From positions 1,736,001-1,800,000 of the forward strand of contig NZ_JAGQAG010000001.1 in the NCBI RefSeq assembly GCF_021405525.1: a stretch of DNA of 64,000 bases, given 5' to 3'. Each line of letters begins with the position of its first letter. Position 1 is the first letter of the stretch. Position numbers and translations under genes: made by a program. Of this stretch, positions 16,195 through 25,903 are shown in pieces. The notes beneath the pieces were generated by a model. The model saw nothing but the letters and a program-made list of their open reading frames with translations, made no database searches and was not told where the DNA came from. Origin of the DNA: Ruegeria pomeroyi (lineage in GTDB: Bacteria; Pseudomonadota; Alphaproteobacteria; Rhodobacterales; Rhodobacteraceae).

Positions 16195-17751
16195 ATGAGC
16201 TGGCAAAAGGAAGTTGACGAGATCAACAGGCGCCGAGAGATCGCCCGGGCATTGGGCGGCCCAGAGGCGGTCAAGCGCCAACACGATGCCGGCCGGCTGA
16301 CCGTGCGCGAGCGGATCGACATGCTGGTCGACGAAGGCAGCTTCCGCGAGCTTGGCGCGCTGACCGGCAAGGCGACCTATGACAAGGATCACAACCTTGT
16401 CGATGTCACGCCCGCCAATGCGGTGATCGGCACGGGCACGATCGACGGGCGCAAGGTGTCGATCGACGGGGATGACTGGACGATCCGGGGCGGCTCGTCC
16501 GAGGCGACCGTGTCCGAGAAGTGGATCTATGCCGAGAATTACGCCGAGGCGATGCGGATGCCGCTGATCCGGCTAGTCGAAAGCGCCGGCGGCAGCGTGA
16601 AGATCCTGGACCAGAACGCCGCGACGAAGCTGCCGGCCTATCCGACATGGAACCTGGCCCGGATGATGGGCACGATCCCCATTGTCGGCCTGGCGCTTGG
16701 CCCCTGTGCCGGGTTGGGCGCGATTAAGGCGGCCACCGCGCATTACTCGGTCATGGTCAAGGGCACCAGCCAGGTGTTTGCCGGTGGCCCGCCGGTGGTA
16801 GAACGCGGCATGGGTATCAAGGTCGACAAGGAGGATCTGGGCGGCTCGAAAATCCATACCCGCGAAAGCGGCGTGATGGGCAATGAGGCCAAGAGCGAGG
16901 AAGAGGCCTTTGAGATGGTGCGCAAGTTCCTGTCTTACCTGCCGTCGAGCGTCTATGAGATGCCGCCCGTCATCGAAAGCGACGATCCCAAGGATCGCCG
17001 CGAGGATGCGCTGATCGAGATCATCCCGCGCGACAAGCGCAAGGTCTACAAATCCCGCAAAATTCTCGACATGGTGTTCGACAAGGGGTCGGTCTTTGAG
17101 CTGACCAAGGGCTATGGTCGTTCGATCGTTACATGTTTCGCGCGCCTTGGTGGGCGCCCAGTCGGCGTGATCACCACCGATCCGATGCAATATGGCGGCG
17201 GGATGACCAAAGCCTCGGCAGCCAAGATGGAAGCCTTCATCGACCTGTGTGACACGTTCCATCTGCCCATTGTGCATATGGTTGATCAGCCCGGAACCAT
17301 CGTCGGGCCAGACGCCGAACGTAGCGGTGCGGTGAAAGGCTCTGTCCGTGTCTGCATGGCGATCGAGCAAAGCCAGGTGCCGTGGTGTGCGATCATCACA
17401 CGGCGCTGTTATGGGCTTGCCGGCAGCACGTTCGGCCGGGTTCAGGGCATCAACCTGCATTATGCCTGGCCCTCTGGCCGATGGGGCTCGATCCCGGTGG
17501 ATGGCGGGGCCGAAGCGGCGTTCAAGAAGGAGCTCGATGCGCTCGACCCAGAGGCTAGGGCCGCGCGGCTGGCCGAGATCGAGGGCCATTTCTTCCACAT
17601 GGAATCGCCCTTCCTGACGGCCGAGAAGTTTCGCATACCCGACATTATCGACCCGCGTGACACCCGCGCGCTGCTCAATGACTGGCTGGACGACGCGTGG
17701 AAACTGATCGCCGATCAGCTTGGCCCCAAGGGCCGCACCTTCCGGATGTGA
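16195..17751 (+). CDS. Acyl-CoA carboxylase, carboxyltransferase subunit (propionyl/methylcrotonyl-CoA carboxylase beta type)
   Basis: A 518-residue crotonase-fold carboxyltransferase. N-terminal marks: AGRLTVRERIDMLVDEGSF near residue 32; acyl-CoA site LIRLVESAGGSVKIL near 125 and IPIVGLALGPCAGLGAIKAA near 165, then VFAGGPPVVERGMG. The C-terminal half has the carboxybiotin site GGGMTKASAAKMEAFIDLCD near 345, MVDQPGTIVGPDAERSG near 365 and AIITRRCYGLAGS near 400. It transfers CO2 from carboxybiotin to an acyl-CoA; sequence alone cannot say whether propionyl-, methylcrotonyl- or another CoA ester. First gene of the right-hand operon, 57 bases after the operator. Confidence 0.92.
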   Translation: MSWQKEVDEINRRREIARALGGPEAVKRQHDAGRLTVRERIDMLVDEGSFRELGALTGKATYDKDHNLVDVTPANAVIGTGTIDGRKVSIDGDDWTIRGGSSEATVSEKWIYAENYAEAMRMPLIRLVESAGGSVKILDQNAATKLPAYPTWNLARMMGTIPIVGLALGPCAGLGAIKAATAHYSVMVKGTSQVFAGGPPVVERGMGIKVDKEDLGGSKIHTRESGVMGNEAKSEEEAFEMVRKFLSYLPSSVYEMPPVIESDDPKDRREDALIEIIPRDKRKVYKSRKILDMVFDKGSVFELTKGYGRSIVTCFARLGGRPVGVITTDPMQYGGGMTKASAAKMEAFIDLCDTFHLPIVHMVDQPGTIVGPDAERSGAVKGSVRVCMAIEQSQVPWCAIITRRCYGLAGSTFGRVQGINLHYAWPSGRWGSIPVDGGAEAAFKKELDALDPEARAARLAEIEGHFFHMESPFLTAEKFRIPDIIDPRDTRALLNDWLDDAWKLIADQLGPKGRTFRM

Positions 17752-17758
17752 GGACGCC

Positions 17759-19129
17759 ATGAAGCGATTGTTGATTGCCAATCGAGGAGAAATTGCCTGC
17801 CGTATCATCCGGGCGGCCCGATCGCTTGGGATCGAGACGGTCGCCGTCTATTCCGAGGCCGATGCCGGGGCGCTGCATGTCGAGATGGCCGATCAGGCCG
17901 TGTGCCTTGGCCCGCCGCCCGCGGCCCAGAGCTATCTCAAACACGAGGCACTGATCGAAGCCGCCCAGGCAACCGGGGGCGAGGCAATCCACCCCGGCTA
18001 TGGGTTCCTGTCGGAAAGCGCGTCCTTTGCCCGCGCCGTTGCGGATGCCGGCCTGACTTGGATCGGCCCCGCACCCGACACCATCGCGGATATGGGCGAC
18101 AAGGGCCGTGCCCGCGCGCTTGCGATCAAGGCGGGTGTGCCTGTTCTACCCGGTTCCGAGAGCTTTGCCGAGGGAGCATTGGACGGGCTGGAAGCGGCGG
18201 GCGATGCTGTCGGCTTTCCCCTTCTGGTCAAGGCCACGGCGGGCGGCGGCGGCATCGGGATGCAGCGCGTGGACGATCCGGCCAAGCTACGTAAGATCGC
18301 CGAACGCACGCAATCTGCCGCGGCGCGCAGCTTTGGTGACGGCTCGGTCTTTCTCGAACGGTTCATCGCCCGCGCGCGGCATATCGAGATACAGGTGTTC
18401 GGCTTTGGCGATGGCCGCGCCGTACATCTTCACGAGCGCGATTGCTCGCTCCAGCGGCGTTTTCAGAAAGTGGTCGAGGAAAGCCCCGCGCCCCAGCTTG
18501 ACCGCGCGATCGTGGTTCGCATGGGTGAGGTTGCCTGCGCACTGGCGAGCGCGGTGAATTACAGTGGCGCGGGCACTGTGGAGTTCGTGCTTGATGCCGA
18601 CACCGGCGCATTCTTCTTCCTGGAGATGAACACCCGCATTCAGGTCGAGCATCCGGTCAGCGAGCTGGTGACGGGCACCGATCTTGTCGCCGCGCAACTT
18701 CGGCTGGCTGCTGGCGATGACATCTACGACGACCTGGGAGGTCGTGCGCCAAACGGGCACGCCGTCGAGTGCCGTCTTTACGCGGAGAACCCTGAAAAGA
18801 AATTCCTGCCTTCCCCTGGAACGCTGGAGCGGTTTTCCTTGCCTGACGGGTTGGAGGGAGTCCGTGTGGACACTGGCGTGCGCGAGGGTGATACGATTAC
18901 CCCTTTCTATGACCCGATGATCGCCAAGATTATCGCCTGGGGCGAGAGTCGCGACGAGGCACTGGAACGGATCAACGCGGCTTTGCGCGCGACCCATGTC
19001 GAGGGGTTGGCGACCAATCGCGATTTCCTGATCGCGATCACCTCGAACCCGACCTTCCGAAGCGGCGAGGTCTGGACCGGTTTCATCGACACGCACCTGG
19101 ACGCCCTTCTTTCTGCGCAATCGGGCTGA
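17759..19129 (+). CDS. Biotin carboxylase subunit of an acyl-CoA carboxylase
   Basis: A 456-residue ATP-grasp enzyme that carboxylates biotin using bicarbonate and ATP. Motifs: MKRLLIANRGEIACRIIRAA start, IHPGYGFLSESASFARA near residue 77, glycine loop LVKATAGGGGIGMQ near 158, RHIEIQVFGFGDG near 205, HERDCSLQRRFQKVVEESP near 225, EMNTRIQVEHPVSELVTG near 290, and a C-terminal biotin-carboxylase domain (AVECRLYAENPEKKFLPSPG). It stops near residue 456, so it lacks the fused carrier and linker of most alpha-type acyl-CoA carboxylases and depends on the separate 74-residue carrier. The ATG at 17759 has AGGA just upstream; the frame before it overlaps the carboxyltransferase gene. Confidence 0.93.
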   Translation: MKRLLIANRGEIACRIIRAARSLGIETVAVYSEADAGALHVEMADQAVCLGPPPAAQSYLKHEALIEAAQATGGEAIHPGYGFLSESASFARAVADAGLTWIGPAPDTIADMGDKGRARALAIKAGVPVLPGSESFAEGALDGLEAAGDAVGFPLLVKATAGGGGIGMQRVDDPAKLRKIAERTQSAAARSFGDGSVFLERFIARARHIEIQVFGFGDGRAVHLHERDCSLQRRFQKVVEESPAPQLDRAIVVRMGEVACALASAVNYSGAGTVEFVLDADTGAFFFLEMNTRIQVEHPVSELVTGTDLVAAQLRLAAGDDIYDDLGGRAPNGHAVECRLYAENPEKKFLPSPGTLERFSLPDGLEGVRVDTGVREGDTITPFYDPMIAKIIAWGESRDEALERINAALRATHVEGLATNRDFLIAITSNPTFRSGEVWTGFIDTHLDALLSAQSG

Positions 19130-19152
19130 GAGCCATACAAACGAGGATGACC

Positions 19153-20700
19153 ATGAGACCCCCAAGATCGCTTCTTCATGCCCTGGAGCCGTTTCTGGAG
19201 GCCGGGGCCGACAAGGAAGCGCTGGTGTTTGGTGCGCATCGCATCTCCTTTGGCGACATGGCTGGGCATGCAGCCGCATTAGCAGAGGTGCTGTTTGCCA
19301 AGGGCGTGCAGAAGGGCGATCGGGTCGCGGCTTTGTTTCCACCCCGTCCCGAAGCGATCCTGTCGCTGCTTGCCTGTTGGCTCATCGGCGCGACGTGGAT
19401 GGGAATCAACCCGCGCTATCAGCGCCGCGAGCAGGCGCAAATCCTCGCGGACGCAGGCGTGAAGGTGCTAATGTCGATGACCCGCATCGGCAAGCGCGAC
19501 CTTGCGGACGATCTGGCCAGTCATGAGACCGATCTAGGTATCAGCGTTCTGCGCTTTGCACCTGCCTTCGCGCCCGAGGCTCTCCCCGAGAAGCTGCAAT
19601 ACGATGAGGTGCTGCGCCGGTGGCGCGAGGCCTCCGGAACGCTCGAACCGGACAGCCCGTCGGTGGTGATCTATACCTCGGGCTCAACCGGCAAGCCGAA
19701 GGGGGCGCTAATCACCCATGCCGGTCTCGGTTTCCGTTCGCACACGCTGCACACTGACCGCTTCAACCTGCCCGAGCCGACACAGCTGATTGACCTGCCA
19801 GTGAACCATATCGGCGCACTGGCCAGCGGTATCGGCGTTGCCATGGCGTCGGGCGGCAAGATGATCCTGTCCGAGCAATTTGATCCCGGCACCACGCTCA
19901 AGACGGCTTTCGAGGAAAAGCTGGCGATCATAAGCGGGGTGCCTGCGATGTTGGCGCGGCTGGTCGAGCACCCGGATTTTGCAACGTCCGACTTGTCTTC
20001 GGTCAAGGCGATCAGCTGGGGCGCGGGGCCGATCAACGAGGCCGTTTTGCGTAAGCTGTTGAATGCGACGGATGCCGTCTTCTCCCAGCAATACGGGATG
20101 ACCGAAAGCAACGGCCCCATCGTCTTCACGCCGCCGACGCGGGATGTCGAGATCCTGCTCAACACCACCGGCAAACCCGACCCTCGGCTGGAGCTGAGGA
20201 TCGCGGATGAGAGCGGCCAGCCCCTGCTTGACGGCGAAGAGGGTGAAGTGCAGATCAGGCACCCGCACCCGTTTGCGGGCTATCTCGGCAACGTCGAGGC
20301 CAGCGCGGCGGCGTTCACCGCCGATGGTTTCCTGCATACGGGCGATCTGGCCAAGATCCGTGACGATGGTTACCTTGTCTTTTGCGGGCGCAGCAAGGAG
20401 ATGTACAAATCCGGCGGCTTCAATGTCTATCCGCGCGAGATCGAGATCGCACTGGAGGCTCACCCGGCCATCCGTGCTGCGGCGGTCCTCGGCGTCGATG
20501 ACGAACAATGGGGGCAGGTAGGGCATGCCTTTGTCGAGCTGGCCTCCCCACTGACCAGTGACGACATCACAGGCTGGTGCAAAGCGCGGCTGGCCGACTT
20601 CAAAGTGCCCAAGCGTGTCAGCGTGATCGACGCGATGCCGCGCACGCCTGTCGATAAGGTCGACCGGATGCAACTTGCCGAACTGGCCGCGCGCAGCTGA
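19153..20700 (+). CDS. AMP-forming acyl-CoA synthetase
   Basis: A 515-residue member of the ANL superfamily. The ATP loop [18 protein letters not shown] is near residue 175, the [15 protein letters not shown] motif near 315, [20 protein letters not shown] near 395, and the C-terminal lysine region [14 protein letters not shown] at the end. The ATG at 19153 is preferred over 19147 because GAGG lies six bases upstream. It activates a free carboxylic acid to its CoA thioester, the entry step before kinase, dehydrogenase or carboxylase. It is an LvaE-like partner in this context, though family membership does not fix chain length. Confidence 0.9.
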   Translation: MRPPRSLLHALEPFLEAGADKEALVFGAHRISFGDMAGHAAALAEVLFAKGVQKGDRVAALFPPRPEAILSLLACWLIGATWMGINPRYQRREQAQILADAGVKVLMSMTRIGKRDLADDLASHETDLGISVLRFAPAFAPEALPEKLQYDEVLRRWREASGTLEPDSPSVVIYTSGSTGKPKGALITHAGLGFRSHTLHTDRFNLPEPTQLIDLPVNHIGALASGIGVAMASGGKMILSEQFDPGTTLKTAFEEKLAIISGVPAMLARLVEHPDFATSDLSSVKAISWGAGPINEAVLRKLLNATDAVFSQQYGMTESNGPIVFTPPTRDVEILLNTTGKPDPRLELRIADESGQPLLDGEEGEVQIRHPHPFAGYLGNVEASAAAFTADGFLHTGDLAKIRDDGYLVFCGRSKEMYKSGGFNVYPREIEIALEAHPAIRAAAVLGVDDEQWGQVGHAFVELASPLTSDDITGWCKARLADFKVPKRVSVIDAMPRTPVDKVDRMQLAELAARS

Positions 20701-20729
20701 GCCCTGCCCGGAAACAAAAGAGGACCACA

Positions 20730-21971
20730 ATGGATTTTGCACCTTCTGCCAAGGCGAAAGAGTTTCAGGAACGCCTTGCGGCCTTCATGGAAGAACATGT
20801 CTACCCCGCCGAAGCGATTTACCATGAGCAGCACCGCGCCGCGGCCACGCGTTGGCACGTGCCGCCGATCATCGAAGACCTGAAGGCCAAGGCCCGTTCC
20901 GCAGGGCTGTGGAACCTCTTCCTGCCCGATGTCGAGTTTGGTGCTGGCTTGTCGGTGCTGGAATACGCGCCACTGGCCGAGCTGACAGGCCGCAGCCACA
21001 TTGCGCCTGAGGCGTTCAATTGCAACGCACCGGACAGCGGCAACATGGAAACCCTCTTTCTTTACGGAACCGAGGCCCAGAAATCCCGCTGGCTGCGCCC
21101 GCTTCTTGATGGTGAGATCCGCTCTGCCTTTCTCATGACAGAGCCCGACGTGGCCTCGTCTGACGCAACCAACATCGAATGCAACATCCGTCGCGAGGGG
21201 GATGAGTATGTGATTAACGGGCGCAAGTGGTGGTCGTCGGGCGCGGGTGATCCGCGCTGCAAGATTTTCATCGTGATGGGCAAGACCGATCCGGAAGCCT
21301 CTGTTCACTCCCAGCAATCCATGGTTCTGGTTCCCGCCGACACGCCGGGTGTGACTGTCGAACGGCATCTGCCGGTCTTCGGGTATGACGATGCCCCACA
21401 CGGGCATATGGAGGTCTCGCTGACGGATGTGCGTGTGCCGATTTCCAACGTGCTTCTGGGTGAAGGTCGCGGTTTCGAGATTGCGCAGGGACGGCTCGGC
21501 CCCGGGCGAATTCACCACTGCATGCGCTCGATCGGGGCGGCTGAGCGCGCGCTTGAGTTGATGACCGAGCGCCTGCTGACGCGCAATGCCTTCGGCAAGG
21601 CCATCGGCATGCATTCGGTTTGGGAGGAACGCGTGGCCAATGCGCGCCTCGAGATTGAGATGACCCGCCTGATCTGCCTGAAGGCGGCCTGGATGATGGG
21701 CGCCGTCGGGAACAAGGCGGCAAAGGACGAGATCGCGATGATCAAGATCGCCGCACCCAACATGGCGGCCAAGGTGATCGACGATGCCATTCAGGCCTTT
21801 GGCGGAGCGGGGGTGTCGGAAGATACGCCGCTGGCGTGGATGTATGCCGCGCAACGCGCGCTGCGGTTGGCCGATGGGCCAGACGAAGTGCACCGTCGCG
21901 CCGTGGCACGATCCGAATTCAACCGCGCCGCCGGGCGCCTTGGCAGAGATATTCGAGCTGTCGCATCCTGA
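20730..21971 (+). CDS. ACAD10/ACAD11-like acyl-CoA dehydrogenase
   Basis: A 413-residue FAD flavoprotein. It resembles the dehydrogenase part of ACAD10/ACAD11: [19 protein letters not shown] near residue 95, [20 protein letters not shown] near 130, [16 protein letters not shown] near 165, the [20 protein letters not shown] segment near 225, [20 protein letters not shown] near 260, and [20 protein letters not shown] near 352. In ACAD11-type systems the enzyme works with the dedicated kinase to convert a phosphorylated 4-hydroxyacyl-CoA to an enoyl-CoA, rather than simple beta-oxidation. Last gene of the carboxylase operon. Confidence 0.9.
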   Translation: MDFAPSAKAKEFQERLAAFMEEHVYPAEAIYHEQHRAAATRWHVPPIIEDLKAKARSAGLWNLFLPDVEFGAGLSVLEYAPLAELTGRSHIAPEAFNCNAPDSGNMETLFLYGTEAQKSRWLRPLLDGEIRSAFLMTEPDVASSDATNIECNIRREGDEYVINGRKWWSSGAGDPRCKIFIVMGKTDPEASVHSQQSMVLVPADTPGVTVERHLPVFGYDDAPHGHMEVSLTDVRVPISNVLLGEGRGFEIAQGRLGPGRIHHCMRSIGAAERALELMTERLLTRNAFGKAIGMHSVWEERVANARLEIEMTRLICLKAAWMMGAVGNKAAKDEIAMIKIAAPNMAAKVIDDAIQAFGGAGVSEDTPLAWMYAAQRALRLADGPDEVHRRAVARSEFNRAAGRLGRDIRAVAS

Positions 21972-22057
21972 ACGCAAGGCGATGAAGCGATAACCGCGTG
22001 CAGGCCGGAAAGCGAAAACAAACCGTCTTGACCGGCCGGAACAACAGCAAGAACTAA

Positions 22058-22393
22058 ATGATGGCTGGGAACGAGTTCACCAGGCTCGTGGTTGGCAGGG
22101 ACGCGACGAACGCCGAACATGTCATCAGCAACGGCGTCATCGCCCCGGGCGCGTTCAATCCCGATCACTATCACAAATGAGAAGATCAGACCTTTCACAC
22201 CATCGAAGAACAGCTTGAGGTCAGGATCGGTGATGCGCATTACACTCTTGGGCCCGGCGATACGGTGCATTGCCCAAGCGGCGTTTCGCACTACCCGAAG
22301 AATGTCAGAGAAACGCAGGCAAAGCTGATCCGCTGGTTTTCCCCTGGGGAATTGGGCCGAAACGTCCCGGCAAAACAAGGTCGGCAAACATGA
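22058..22393 (+). pseudogene. Cupin-domain protein gene broken by an in-frame stop
   Basis: The frame 22058-22393 reads as one 111-residue cupin if the TGA at 22178-22180 is bridged. Before the stop it has NGVIAPGAFNPDHYHK; after it EDQTFHTIEEQLEVRIGD, LGPGDTVHCPSGVSHYP and a C-terminal LIRWFSPGELG. These are the two cupin metal motifs (HxH...E and the later H). A CGA-to-TGA change would explain the stop. It is the first of a run of damaged genes, between an intact dehydrogenase and a split LuxR gene. No start with a good ribosome site after the stop would give a functional cupin. Confidence 0.75.
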
Positions 22394-22631
22394 CCTTGCT
22401 TTGATCAAAGAGCGTTTCTGCATTGCCTACCTTTAACCAATTCCTGCCGGGCAATCCGATTTGATCTGCCGAACAACCCGCTCCCTGGGCAGGCGGTTTT
22501 TGTGCATCGAAGCAGGTTAAATTCTCTGATCTTCTGCAGAACTCGTAACTTTTTGATATCGCCGGATTGTCGAGATCAACCCGCCCCCGAAATCAATCTC
22601 GAAACGCTTTACCGAGATCCCTGACTTTCAG

Positions 22632-23449
22632 TCATGCATTTTGGGTCAACAACCCGAACAGTTCGCTTTGAGATGAAATGTTCAATTTCTTGTAGAGATT
22701 GCGCCGGTGCACCTTGACCGTGTTACTTGATATCCCGAGCTTGTAGCCGACGGCACGGCTGGAATGGCCCTGCACGATCAGGGCTGCCACTTCGGCCTCG
22801 CGAACGGAGATTTGTTCTTCTCCGCTCCGGGAAACCATTAGAAGCGGTGTTCAAGCGAGATCGGAGTATCGGCATCCCGCTTTGTAGGCGTGATCAGGAC
22901 CGATAGCAGACTTGGCACGAGCACGGTTGACAATGCCCTGAACCGAGTGATCTCGCTGGCCCTGAACCGGCGTTTCCCGGAGTGTCGGCCGATTGAAAAG
23001 TTCACCGAAGTGTCGTCATCGAGGCGGGCGACGAAACCCATGTCGTCGACCAATCCCATCGGCCCGAAATACTTGGAATAGTATTCGCTTGTTTCAAAGC
23101 GGTCCGGCGCGATTTCCCGAAGCGGACACGCCACCCAGTTCTCGGTTTCAAGGGCCAGCTTGTAAAACGGGTCGAGCATATAATCGAACTGGGTGTAGTC
23201 GCGGTCGAACAGTACTTCCAGGCGGTTTTCCATAACCCATCTGAAAAGCGGCTCGGGCGTGGCGGCGCGATGGAATCGGAGCACCAGAACACTCTGCGTC
23301 GAAAAGACTTCGCGGCAGAACGGCACTACCTCGCGTGCGAACTCGTCCATCGTTCGCACGGCACACTGGCGACCGAAGAATTCGTACTCTTTCGAACTTC
23401 CTTGCAGGATCTTTTCGTCCTCCGTTCTGGAATAATTCCTAATCACCAT
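22632..23449 (-). pseudogene. LuxR-family regulator split by a frameshift
   Basis: Two adjacent frames make one regulator. The first (to 22838, probable start at 23449) has an N-terminal sensory-type domain with EYEFFGRQCAVRTMDEFARE, WVMENRLEVLFDRDYTQFDY and LVDDMGFVARLDDDTSVNFS. The second (22838-22632, 68 residues) is an intact GerE/LuxR helix-turn-helix (ISVREAEVAALIVQGHSS, LGISSNTVKVHRRNLYKKLN). The stop of the first and ATG of the second overlap as TAATG. A one-base loss would join them into a normal ~271-residue protein. Translational coupling producing a separate DNA-binding domain is possible, but the surrounding decay favours a mutation. It is divergent from the deacetylase-like gene it may have controlled. 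Confidence 0.72.
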
Positions 23450-23569
23450 AGATTTCCGCCTGCAATACTCCTCTGGTAGTATTGTTGAAACTTCTCCCCG
23501 CTGAAAGCCCGACAGAGGGAGGATGGCGTTCTGCATCACAAGAACACGACCTGTGCGCGGAACACTGCC

Positions 23570-24561
23570 TTGATCACATCCGAGCTCTACTATTGGCATG
23601 ATACCCAGAATTGGTGCGGGTTTATGGTCCCCAGTCTGACCGCTCAGCCAGCTGAGCATTTCGAGAACCCTGAAACCAAACGTCGTCTTCAGAACCTGGT
23701 TCTGGCGACCGGTCTGTGGGACCACCTTTCACATGTCAGGCCGGAACCCGCTTCGGACGAAGTCATCCGGACGGTCCACCCGCAGAGTCATATCGATCAC
23801 CTGTCGGCGGTCTGCGAACGGGGTGGCGGCGATGCCGGCGAGTTGACCCCGGCTGGTCCCGCCAGTCTTGAGATTGCGCGCCTGGCAGTGGGCGGAGCCA
23901 TCGCGGCGATGGGCTTCTGTCTTTTCGCCAATGCGGCTCTGGGCATTCGGCATGTCCAGAAGACCTATGGCCTCACGCGGATCGCCGTTGTGGACTGGGA
24001 TGTGCATCACGGCAACGGAACCGAGGCCATACTCCTCGACGATCCCGGCGTGCTGACCATATCGCTACATCAGGACAACCTTTTTCCGCTGGATTCGGGC
24101 GGTATCGGGCTCAAGGGCGCGGGCAACAGCAATATCAACGTCCTGCTGCCACCCGGTTCGGGTTCGGGCGCCTATCGCGAAGCCTTCGAACAGATCGTCA
24201 TTCCAGCACTTGACGCATTCGCGCCGGAACTGATCGTATTGCCATGCGGCTATGATGTCTCGGCCGTGGATCCGCTGGGCGTCTGCATGCGGTCATCCGA
24301 GGAATTCCGCTGGATGACGCGCCAGATGATAACGCTGGCCGCCAAGCATTGCCGGGGCGCATCGTAGTGACGCATGAAGGCGGGTATTCGCCTGTCTATG
24401 TTCCCTATTGCGGGCTTGCGGTTCTGGAAGAACTGAGCGGCGCATCCGATGCGCTGCCCGATCCCTTTGCCGACTTCATCACGAATTATGGCGGTCAGGC
24501 CCTGAGCAACGATCAGGCCGCCGCAATCAAGCGTGCGAAAGACGCGCATTTCTCAAGCTGA
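23570..24561 (+). pseudogene. Class II histone-deacetylase-like amidohydrolase, deleted and frameshifted
   Basis: Homology to bacterial class II deacetylase-like hydrolases is clear: NLVLATGLWDHLSHVRPEPA early, then IAVVDWDVHHGNGTEAILLDD (zinc-site Asp/His) and LIVLPCGYDVSAVDPLG. Two lesions are seen. GGAIAA at ~23907 runs straight into MGFCLFANA, so the ~35 residues that normally lie between, including the catalytic PPGHHA segment, are missing without a frame change. Near 24351-24358 one base is lost: the first frame stops at 24367, while the C-terminus (RIVVTHEGGYSPVYVPYCGL) continues in the next frame to 24561. With the catalytic histidines gone the product should be inactive. The start is uncertain; TTG at 23570 is used. 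Confidence 0.8.
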
Positions 24562-24580
24562 CACACCCAGGGAGGTCCAT

Positions 24581-25899
24581 ATGACCAAAGATTTGAAACA
24601 CATCCAAACCCGACGCGGGTTTCTGAAAGGCGCCAGCATGGCCACGAGCTAGGCCGCGATGCTGGCAGGGCTCAACAGCGCGGCACAGGCGCAATCGTCC
24701 GATCCGGTGGTGATCGGCTGCCAGGCGCCTCTGACCGGGATCGTCGCCGCGGACGGGATCGAATTCCAGCGCGGCATCCAGATGGCGGCGGACGAGATCA
24801 ACGCGGTCGGCGGCATTCTCGGCCGTCCGATCGAGCTGGTCTTTGCCGACACGCAAAGCAAGGGGGGCGATGTTGTCATCCAGTCCGCCCAGCGGCTGAT
24901 CGACCGGGACAACGCCAGCGCCCTGATTACGGGCTATAACCTGGAAAACGGCACCGCGTTGCATGACGTGACCGCCGATGCCGGAATCATCGCGATGCAT
25001 GCCAACACCGTGGCCGTGCATAACGAATTGGCGAAATCCGATCCCGACCGGTATTGGGGCACCTTCCAGTACGATCCGCCCGAGACGCTGTATGGCGGCG
25101 GCTTCCTCAAGTTCCTCAAGGATATCGAGGACAATGGAGAATTCAGCCGACCCAATGACATGATCGCGATCATCACCGGGCCGGGCATCTATTCGGTCAA
25201 CATCGCCAATGCCATCCGCGATGAGGCCGGTGAATATGGTTATGATGTCTCGCTCAATGAAACGGTGGCCATACCGGTATCCGACTGGGGACCGACCCTG
25301 GCCAAGCTGCGCGCCGATCCCCCGGTGGTGATCGTCGTCACGCACTTCTATCCGCAGGATCAGGCGCTGTTCATGAACCAGTTCATGACCGACCCGACGA
25401 ACAGTCTTGTCTATCTGCAATATGGCGCTTCGCTGGCCGCGTTCCGCGACATTGCAGGGGACAACTCGGTCGGTGTGACCTACGCGACAGTGCTTGGCAC
25501 CTTGCAGGATGAAATGGGCGACGCCTTCGCCAAGGCCTACAAGGAACGGCATGGCGATCTGTCATCGACTGCCAGCGGCTGACAGACCTATTCGGCGCTT
25601 TATGCCTATTCCATTGCCGCCGCTCTCGCCGGTGGGCCGGGCGCGCCCTATGACGATGTGCAAAACAAGGCTGTTGCTGACCGCCTGCGGTCGCTGATCT
25701 ATCGCGGGCCGGTGGGGACGATGCGTTCCATGCCGATACGCAATCGGCCTGGAGCAATCCGACCGAAACCAACGACCCAAGCCTCGGCATGCCGCATATC
25801 TTCCGCCAGATCTTCGACAAGGCGGAAGATGGCGTGCTGATCGCCCCGCCGCCCTACAAGAAGGCCGGCTTCAAGATGCCGCCCTGGTTGAAGGGCTGA
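24581..25899 (+). pseudogene. ABC substrate-binding protein (branched-chain amino acid/amide type), three lesions
   Basis: An intact GGGAGG ribosome site and ATG at 24581 open a frame encoding a Tat-like signal (QTRRGFLKGASMATS), which is cut by TAG at 24650-24652. The body then reads AQSSDPVVIGCQAPLTGIVA, AADEINAVGGILGRPIELVF and LYGGGFLKFLKDIEDNGE, as in LivJ/UrtA-type proteins, up to a TGA at 25580-25582 inside a conserved QTYSALYAYSIAAAL stretch. A one-base loss near 25721-25726 moves the end ([38 protein letters not shown]) to another frame. Three independent lesions make this a clear pseudogene; the 307-residue open middle alone has no export signal. Confidence 0.9.
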
Positions 25900-25903
25900 G
25901 GCT

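Noticed and set aside
24659-25582. 307-codon frame read as a working binding protein
   Set aside because: It lacks its signal peptide and its last ~100 residues, which continue after a stop and a frameshift.
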